A DNA stretch of 64,000 nucleotides from CAJXVY01 sp965660355 (GTDB lineage: Bacteria; Actinomycetota; Actinomycetes; Actinomycetales; Microbacteriaceae). A model generated the notes under the pieces. The model worked only from the letters and a program-made list of their open reading frames with translations, was not told the origin of the DNA and ran no database searches. The DNA lies in the NCBI GenBank assembly GCA_965660355.1, contig CBFHZN010000002.1:55858-119857 (forward strand), written 5' to 3'. Shown here piece by piece: positions 58,826 through 64,000 of this stretch. Every line of letters starts with the position of its first letter. Position 1 is the stretch's first letter. Made by a program: the position numbers and the translations under genes.

Positions 58826-59911
58826 ATGTTTGACTCCTTGCAAGGCTTGCGGGAGGAGCACGCCGAACTGCAAAAGCAGTTATCTGATCCATCGATTCAT
58901 GCAAACCCTGGATTGAGTAAAAAACTTAATCGAAGGTATGCAGAGCTTAATTCCATAATGGCTGCAGAGGATAATCTCCGAGCATTGGAGTCAGATGTTG
59001 AGGCTGCCAAGGAGCTAGTTGGCGAAGACGATAGCTTCCGTGATGAGCTTGAAAAAAATCAGGAAAAACTCATTGCAGCAGAGGAGAAACTTAGAAGACT
59101 TCTAATTCCTAGGGATCCAGATGATGCCCGTGACGTCATCATGGAAATTAAGGCCGGAGAGGGTGGTGCCGAATCGGCACTGTTTGCAGCGGACTTACTG
59201 CGCATGTATTCGCAGTTTGCTGCCTCTAAAGGCTGGAAGCTAGAGCTTTTAGACAAAAACGAGAGTGACCTGGGCGGAATCAAGGATTGCCAGTTTGCGG
59301 TCAAGGGAAATTCCACCGAGCCGGCCCAAGGGGTTTGGGCACAGCTGAAATACGAGGGCGGTGTGCACAGGGTTCAGCGAGTACCGGTAACTGAAACCCA
59401 AGGCAGGATTCACACCTCGGCAGCTGGGGTGCTGGTGTTTCCAGAGGTTGATGAGCCCGAGGAGGTGGAGATCAGTCAGAATGATTTACGAATCGACGTT
59501 TATCGCTCTTCTGGTCCAGGCGGTCAGAGCGTTAACACCACTGACTCCGCCGTGAGGATTACCCACCTGCCCACGGGCATTGTTGTCAGTATGCAAAATG
59601 AAAAGTCTCAGTTGCAAAACCGAGAAGCGGCAATGAGGGTTTTGAGGGCTCGCATACTCGCAGCTCAACAAGAAGAGTTGGATGCCGAGCAATCCGCCGC
59701 CAGAAAATCACAGGTCAGAACTGTTGACCGTTCCGAGCGCATTCGCACTTACAACTTCCCAGAAAACAGAATCGCTGATCACCGCACCGGTTATAAGTCA
59801 TACAACCTTGACCAGGTAATGGACGGAGCTTTGCAACCGGTGGTGGATTCAGCCATCGAATTTGACGAGCGCTCAAGATTGGAAGCTCTATCTGGAGGCG
59901 AACAAGGTTGA
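58826..59911 (+). CDS. prfA: Peptide chain release factor 1
   Basis: Recognises UAA and UAG stop codons. 361 residues. Stop-codon recognition is in the PVTETQGRIHTSAAGVLV segment (PxT-type: here PVT), and the peptidyl-tRNA hydrolysis motif is GGQ in SSGPGGQSVNTTDSAV. ATG two bases after rho. It overlaps prmC by 4 bp, whose product methylates the Gln of this GGQ. Confidence 0.96.
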   Translation: MFDSLQGLREEHAELQKQLSDPSIHANPGLSKKLNRRYAELNSIMAAEDNLRALESDVEAAKELVGEDDSFRDELEKNQEKLIAAEEKLRRLLIPRDPDDARDVIMEIKAGEGGAESALFAADLLRMYSQFAASKGWKLELLDKNESDLGGIKDCQFAVKGNSTEPAQGVWAQLKYEGGVHRVQRVPVTETQGRIHTSAAGVLVFPEVDEPEEVEISQNDLRIDVYRSSGPGGQSVNTTDSAVRITHLPTGIVVSMQNEKSQLQNREAAMRVLRARILAAQQEELDAEQSAARKSQVRTVDRSERIRTYNFPENRIADHRTGYKSYNLDQVMDGALQPVVDSAIEFDERSRLEALSGGEQG

Positions 59912-60735
59912 ATCTCTCGCAGTTGATTGCGAGAGTCGCCGAGGAGTTAGCATCCTCCGGCATTGAAAGTCATACATTCGAAGCACGTGAAATCATTGCC
60001 CACCAGTTGAAAATTTCCAAAGCTGAGTTATCGATGCTTGAACTTCAGGAATCTTCGGTTTCAGAAGATGACCTGCAAAAAATAAGCAACCTTAGTTCTG
60101 AAAGGGCCAAGCGGGTCCCACTTCAGCACCTGATTGGAAAAAGCTATTTTAGAAATCTTGAATTGGATGTTGGGCCAGGAGTTTTTATCCCAAGGCCTGA
60201 AACAGAGACACTTGTGGAGATAGCGCTGGGGTTGGAATTACCCGAGAGAAGCCTGTTTGAAGTGGGTGCTGGCAGTGGTGCTATCTCAATTTCACTATCC
60301 GAAGAATCAGATTTTGATGCAACCGCTATAGAGATTTCTGGTGACTCAGCTAGATGGACAAGAAAAAACATTGAGAATTATGGCAACCAAGTTGAGTTGA
60401 TTGTCGGCGATTTTGAAGACCACATGCCAACCAGGAAATATGGACTGCTTATTTCAAACCCTCCTTATATCCCTTCTCAGGCAATACCTGTTGACCCAGA
60501 GGTCAACCTGCACGATCCAGCCGAGGCTCTTTATTCGGGGGAAGACGGATTGGATTTGATTCGACTGCTGGCGGAGTCTAAAAATTACCTGCACACCGGA
60601 GGAGTGCTTTTATTTGAACACGATGAATCCCAGCGGGTGGAGATAGTTGAATTACTATTAGAGAAAGACTGGAGAGGGATTCAGTCTTTCAAAGACCTCA
60701 ATGGCAGAGATCGGTTTATTCAGGCGGTGGCATAG
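59908..60735 (+). CDS. prmC: Release factor glutamine methyltransferase
   Basis: SAM-dependent methylation of the GGQ glutamine of release factors. 275 residues: N-terminal helical domain with AREIIAHQLKISKAELSM, then IGKSYFRNLELDVGPGVFIPRPETETLVE, FEVGAGSGAISISLSE and the NPPY motif in ISNPPYIPS. TTG at 59908 overlapping the prfA stop (TTGA). No obvious separate promoter. Confidence 0.94.
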   Translation: MNLSQLIARVAEELASSGIESHTFEAREIIAHQLKISKAELSMLELQESSVSEDDLQKISNLSSERAKRVPLQHLIGKSYFRNLELDVGPGVFIPRPETETLVEIALGLELPERSLFEVGAGSGAISISLSEESDFDATAIEISGDSARWTRKNIENYGNQVELIVGDFEDHMPTRKYGLLISNPPYIPSQAIPVDPEVNLHDPAEALYSGEDGLDLIRLLAESKNYLHTGGVLLFEHDESQRVEIVELLLEKDWRGIQSFKDLNGRDRFIQAVA

Positions 60736-61397
60736 TGCAGCGAATTTATGACTGTTCGGATAGCTCCGAATTGCTAACTGGGATGCGTCAGGCAAAACTG
60801 GCGGTTGGCAGGGGGGAACTGGTTGTTTTGCCAACCGATACTGTTTATGGAATCGGAGCAGATGCCTTCAATCCCAAAGCAGTTCAGGCCCTACTTGATG
60901 CGAAGGGTCGGGGAAGGTCAACACCCCCACCAGTTTTGATTGGTGATGTTTCTGCACTGGATGCCCTGGCCACTGACATTCCCGATGTTGCAAGGGCTCT
61001 CATCGAACATTATTGGCCCGGTCCATTAACTTTGGTGATGCACGCTCAACCTTCATTGAACTGGGATTTAGGGGAGACCAAAGGAACAGTTGGGCTTCGA
61101 ATTCCAGATTCAAAAGAAGCTATAGCACTGTTGAAGGAAACCGGACCAATGGCGGTTTCAAGCGCCAATTTGCATGGAAAAACTTCAGCAGTAAATGCCC
61201 AGGAAGCCTTCGAATATTTCGGAGAAAGCGTCCCAGTTTATTTAGATGCAGGTGAAGCAAGCGTTGGAGTGGCATCAACAATCTTGGATTTGACGGATGC
61301 TCAAAGCATGCGAATTAGGGTTTTACGCCAGGGAGCTCTCAAGCTTGAGGACATAAAAAAGCTTGCCGAAGATTTCGAATTTGAATCGGTGAGCTAG
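60735..61397 (+). CDS. L-threonylcarbamoyladenylate synthase (Sua5/YrdC family)
   Basis: Makes the TC-AMP intermediate for the tRNA t6A modification. 220 residues with the YrdC-like domain: GELVVLPTDTVYGIGADAFNPKAV, AKGRGRSTPPPVLIG, WPGPLTLVMHAQPSLN, TVGLRIPDSKEAI, MAVSSANLHGKTSAV, VGVASTILDLT. GTG at 60735 overlaps the prmC stop by one base. Confidence 0.94.
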   Translation: MQRIYDCSDSSELLTGMRQAKLAVGRGELVVLPTDTVYGIGADAFNPKAVQALLDAKGRGRSTPPPVLIGDVSALDALATDIPDVARALIEHYWPGPLTLVMHAQPSLNWDLGETKGTVGLRIPDSKEAIALLKETGPMAVSSANLHGKTSAVNAQEAFEYFGESVPVYLDAGEASVGVASTILDLTDAQSMRIRVLRQGALKLEDIKKLAEDFEFESVS

Positions 61398-61398
61398 C

Positions 61399-62601
61399 TT
61401 GCGAGCGTATCTTCTAATAGCTGCTGCAGTTGCGATTAGCACCTTGTTAGCAACTTTCTTAGCTTTGTTCGTGGCCAAAAAGTTTGAACTCTACAGACCC
61501 GTGAGAAAAAGAGATCAACACAGAACTCCGGTTCCTAGAATCGGCGGAATAGCAATATTTATTGGCCTTTTGGTTGGGTTTGGTTTGGCGGGAACCCTTG
61601 GCTGGTTTGAGATTGTCTTTGATGACATGGGAACAATTTGGGCAATTATCGGCTCCGCTGCAATCATCACTGTGGTTGGTCTATTGGATGACCTGGTGGA
61701 TATGGACTGGACACTGAAACTTGCTGGACAGGTTTTAGCAGCCGGATTACTGGCATGGCAAGGAGTGCAGATTGTGTCCTTGCCAATTGGTGGCCTAGTT
61801 GTTGGAAGCTATGTATTTAGCCTGATTATGACCGTGATGGTGTTACTGGTTGTGATGAATGCCGTGAATTTTATCGATGGTTTGGATGGTCTGGCTGCAG
61901 GGGTTATCGGAATTGGAACTGGAACGTTTTTTCTCTACGTTTATCTTCTTGCTCAGCAAACCTCACCAACNNNNNNNNNNNNNNNNNNNNNNNNNNNNNN
62001 NNNNNNNNNNNNNNNNNNNNNNNNNNNNNNNNNNNNNNNNNNNNNNNNNNNNNNNNNNNNNNNNNNNNNTAATTACTTCAACACTGCGGGGTTGCTTTCG
62101 GTGATTGTTTTGGGCGCATGCATTGGTTTTTTGCCACTGAATTGGAGACCAGCGAAAATATTTATGGGCGACAGCGGGGCGATGCTATTGGGATTACTCA
62201 TGGCAACCAGTGCAATTTTGGTGACCGGTCAGATTGACCCTGCCACCGTTACCAGAAATGATTTGCTTCCAGCTTTGTTTCCATTGGTTCTGCCGGTGGC
62301 AATTTTGGTTCTGCCACTGTTGGATCTGTTGCTTTCAGTTTTCAGAAGAATCAGTCAGGGAAAATCACCATTTCAAGCTGATGCAGGGCACCTCCACCAC
62401 AGATTGCAGGATCTAGGTCACTCGCACACAGTGGCAGTATTGGTTTTTTATTTGTGGACTGCCGTTATATCCACCACCGGTTTGCTCTTCTTTTTCTGGC
62501 CCCCGACCCAGGTTTTGGTTTTTGGAGGCCTGGGGCTTTTAGCAGCCTTGGTGTTCACTCTCTGGCCCGTTATTGTTAGAAGATACAAAGGAGTCCAATG
62601 A
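61399..62601 (+). CDS. wecA: Undecaprenyl-phosphate GlcNAc-1-phosphate transferase (spurious gap likely)
   Basis: Starts polysaccharide linked to undecaprenyl phosphate. 400 residues as given, of which about 33 come from an N-run that is probably artificial. MraY/WecA family with about 11 membrane spans: RTPVPRIGGIAIFIG, LLDDLVDMDWTLKLAGQ, NFIDGLDGLAAGVIGI, LNWRPAKIFMGDSGAMLLG and HLHHRLQDLGHSH supply the metal and substrate residues. TTG at 61399 one base after the preceding stop. The exact sugar is inferred. Confidence 0.92.
   Translation: MRAYLLIAAAVAISTLLATFLALFVAKKFELYRPVRKRDQHRTPVPRIGGIAIFIGLLVGFGLAGTLGWFEIVFDDMGTIWAIIGSAAIITVVGLLDDLVDMDWTLKLAGQVLAAGLLAWQGVQIVSLPIGGLVVGSYVFSLIMTVMVLLVVMNAVNFIDGLDGLAAGVIGIGTGTFFLYVYLLAQQTSPXXXXXXXXXXXXXXXXXXXXXXXXXXXXXXXXXXNYFNTAGLLSVIVLGACIGFLPLNWRPAKIFMGDSGAMLLGLLMATSAILVTGQIDPATVTRNDLLPALFPLVLPVAILVLPLLDLLLSVFRRISQGKSPFQADAGHLHHRLQDLGHSHTVAVLVFYLWTAVISTTGLLFFFWPPTQVLVFGGLGLLAALVFTLWPVIVRRYKGVQ
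61971..62069. other. Assembly gap (99 N) with likely zero real length
   Basis: Inside wecA. Joining the flanks directly (CCAAC plus TAATTAC) gives P-T-N-Y-F in frame, a sensible continuation of QQTSP, so no sequence may be missing. Same 99-N length as the thrB artefact. Confidence 0.85.
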
Positions 62602-63002
62602 GAGCCAGTAATCTTCAGCAACTTTTTTCACTCGTTGCCAAATACAGCCTATTGCTGGTCGGCGTGATTGCAATCCTGGGCGGTTTTCTTGGCTTTTTAG
62701 TGTCCGGAACGAATGGCTTGGTATCAGCTCTGATTGGTGCCGCGATTGCATTTTTGTTCTCAATCATGACAATTTTGAGTGTTTTCATCGGGAGCAAGCT
62801 CGATTTGACCGGATTTTATGCGGTTGTTCTAGGTGGCTGGTTAGTGAAGATTGTAATTTTTGGATTCATTCTGGTGGCTCTCAGAGGTGCCTCTTTTATT
62901 GATGGCCCAGTTCTATTCGCCACTGTTGTGGTGACCATAATTGGGACTTTGGCGGTTGATAGTTTTGCAGCTTTGCGAGCAAGAATTCCAGCAGTTGATT
63001 AA
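62598..63002 (+). CDS. Predicted membrane protein ahead of the atp operon (AtpI-like)
   Basis: 134 residues with four hydrophobic segments (KYSLLLVGVIAILGGFLGFLV, LVSALIGAAIAFLFSIMTIL, YAVVLGGWLVKIVIFGFILVAL, ATVVVTIIGTLAV). Position between wecA and atpB and the four-helix layout fit the ATP synthase protein I (AtpI) group, but sequence conservation in that group is low and I see no decisive motif. ATG overlaps the end of wecA by 4 bp. Confidence 0.72.
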   Translation: MRASNLQQLFSLVAKYSLLLVGVIAILGGFLGFLVSGTNGLVSALIGAAIAFLFSIMTILSVFIGSKLDLTGFYAVVLGGWLVKIVIFGFILVALRGASFIDGPVLFATVVVTIIGTLAVDSFAALRARIPAVD

Positions 63003-63031
63003 AACCCGCATTTCAAGTGCAAAAGTATTGT

Positions 63032-63037
63032 TAGACT
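63032..63037 (+). promoter_or_regulatory. Probable -10 box of the ATP synthase operon
   Basis: TAGACT in GTTAGACTTTAGA, in the 93-bp gap before atpB, gives a leader of about 50 bases with AGGAG near its end. No firm -35. Confidence 0.45.
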
Positions 63038-63095
63038 TTAGAAAAATCTGGCCATTGCGACCTAGTGCGTTGCTGACCGAAACAGGAGTACAAAG

Positions 63096-63917
63096 CTGTT
63101 AACTGTTTTTAGTGCGGTAGCAGGGGATGACGGAACGTTCAATCCCCCGACGCTAGCGGACTTCTACCCTGAAATTATCCTTTTCGAAGGAACTCCTTTT
63201 GCGCTAAACCGAATCATGCTGATTCGGTTGCTGATCATGGTTTTGCTGATTGTCCTGTTCTGGGCTTGGGCCAGAAGATTCGATATTGCAAGAAAAACAC
63301 AGAGCTATGTTCCAGGCAGATTTCAGCTCGTTGGAGAAATCGGGCTGAATTTTGTTCGCAAAAACATAGCTCACGAGACTCTTGGTCAAAAAGATGGCGA
63401 TCGCTTCCTGCCACTTTTGACAACAATCTTCTTTACTGTTTTGGCTATGAACCTGACGGGTCTGATTCCAGGTTTGAACATAGCCGCCACCAGTGTTATC
63501 GGTCTTCCGCTGGTTATGGCGGTTGCATCCTTTGTGGTGTTTATCTATGCGGGTGTGAAACAACACGGTTTGAAGTATTTCCAAACTGCACTTTTCCCAC
63601 CCGGTGTTCCAGCACCGATGTATATATTGGTGACCCCCATTGAATTTTTGGCAACCTTCATTCTTCGTCCAGTCACCCTAACGGTTCGTCTTTTGATGAA
63701 CATGTTGGTTGGACACCTCTTGCTGGTGTTGAGCTTTAGCGCAACTCACTTCTTCTTTTTCTACACCGATGGGCTTAGCATGCTGTTTGGAGCCGGCACA
63801 TTGGTCTTCGGTCTCGCATTTACACTTTTCGAATTGTTGGTGAGTGTTTTGCAGGCATATGTATTCACGATTCTCACCACTGTCTACATCCAGTTGTCAT
63901 TGGCTGAGGAACACTAA
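63096..63917 (+). CDS. atpB: ATP synthase F0 subunit a, with an apparent CTG start
   Basis: Proton-channel subunit of ATP synthase. Motifs: EFLATFILRPVTLTVRLLMNMLVGHLLL with the essential Arg (TVRLLMN), and ELLVSVLQAYVFTILTTVYI at the C-terminus; 5-6 membrane helices. The first ATG (63216) would cut off the conserved N-terminal part. The frame upstream is open back to a stop at 63063 and reads AGDDGTFNPPTLADFYPEI and FEGTPFALNRIM, which match actinobacterial AtpB. The only start-like codon there is CTG at 63096, 7 bases after AGGAG; this gives 273 residues. Confidence 0.88.
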   Translation: MLTVFSAVAGDDGTFNPPTLADFYPEIILFEGTPFALNRIMLIRLLIMVLLIVLFWAWARRFDIARKTQSYVPGRFQLVGEIGLNFVRKNIAHETLGQKDGDRFLPLLTTIFFTVLAMNLTGLIPGLNIAATSVIGLPLVMAVASFVVFIYAGVKQHGLKYFQTALFPPGVPAPMYILVTPIEFLATFILRPVTLTVRLLMNMLVGHLLLVLSFSATHFFFFYTDGLSMLFGAGTLVFGLAFTLFELLVSVLQAYVFTILTTVYIQLSLAEEH

Positions 63918-63958
63918 GAGATTTATAAGTAGCAAACCACAAACGGAAGGAAATCAAA

Positions 63959-64000
63959 GTGGATGTAACTAACATGGCAGAGCTAACAGGAAACATCGCG
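63959..64000 (+). CDS. atpE: ATP synthase F0 subunit c, 3' cut off by the window
   Basis: First 14 codons only: MDVTNMAELTGNIA. The GTG at 63959 with CGGAAGGAAA upstream and the EL-TGNIA segment match actinobacterial subunit c, and it follows atpB by 41 bases, the usual order of the operon. The rest is outside the window. ATG at 63974 (sixth codon) is an alternative start. Confidence 0.85.
   Translation, partial: MDVTNMAELTGNIA

Noticed and set aside
63216..63917. ATG at 63216 as the atpB start
   Set aside because: It removes conserved residues encoded upstream in the same open frame and has no ribosome site at the right distance, while CTG 63096 has AGGAG.
1..64000. CRISPR arrays, insertion sequences or prophage
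   Set aside because: No regularly spaced repeats, transposase or integrase motifs, or phage structural genes were found; the only long direct repeats are the two assembly artefacts.

Overview
The window is a chromosomal segment of an actinobacterium. Several short families typical of that phylum are present (DUF3117, DUF3107, DUF3039, DUF3515, the DUF2342 zincin-like family, UPF0182, the actinobacterial form of DapD). The gene order argS-lysA-hom-thrC-thrB-rho-prfA-prmC-sua5-wecA-atp is also characteristic. By eye the base composition is moderate rather than high GC. Genes are packed so tightly that convergent neighbours often share coding bases, and many start codons are TTG or GTG. I infer a streamlined, probably aquatic member of the Microbacteriaceae (Rhodoluna/Aquiluna-like); sequence inspection alone cannot prove the genus. 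Six runs of N show this is a draft scaffold.

Layout. 1-5.9 kb: the 3' part of ilvC, a small membrane protein, serA, then a sulfur-handling module: a CoA-disulfide/persulfide reductase fused to rhodanese, two single-domain rhodaneses and a CstR-like repressor on the minus strand, facing a rhodanese lipoprotein and a methyltransferase on the plus strand, with a CsoR/CstR-type operator between them. 6.5-11 kb: leuB, ilvE, a fumarylacetoacetase-family enzyme, gltX and tRNA-Gln. 11-14.4 kb: membrane protein, metallo-beta-lactamase-fold hydrolase, lipid kinase, tRNA-Glu, MFS exporter. 14.4-22 kb: leuC, leuD, murA, plsC, gpsA, ddl and thiL, nearly gapless. 22-29.6 kb: dapD/dapE, DUF3117, an O-methyltransferase, tatB, an aldehyde dehydrogenase, Mrp, DUF1003 and an MgtE-N/CBS protein. 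29.6-44 kb: YflT-like stress protein, aminopeptidase P, PHP phosphoesterase, DEAD-box helicase, ferritin-like protein, DUF3107, a phosphotransferase-like protein without catalytic residues, UvrD2, a ThiF-like protein, DUF2342, a Lon-like PDZ protease and UPF0182. 44-48 kb: initiator tRNA, two secreted or lineage-specific proteins, an HtrA protease, DUF3039 and pncB. 48-64 kb: murI-rph-rdgB, tRNA-Arg, argS-lysA-hom-thrC-thrB, rho-prfA-prmC-tsaC-wecA, then the start of the ATP synthase operon.

The genes cover branched-chain amino acid, serine, lysine/diaminopimelate and threonine/methionine synthesis, peptidoglycan precursors, phospholipid and NAD supply, translation, and energy generation.

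The most notable non-coding signal is promoter architecture. At least a dozen genes have a TANNNT -10 box 6-8 bases before the start codon, so they are predicted to be leaderless. Six divergent gene pairs share head-to-head -10 boxes that overlap in one central TA; two of these (DUF3515/thiL and dapD/dapE) occupy an intergenic space of only 24-25 bp. Other points are an apparent CTG start for atpB and three N-gaps that look like scaffolding artefacts rather than missing sequence. No stretch over 300 bases lacks a gene, and I saw no CRISPR array, prophage or insertion sequence.
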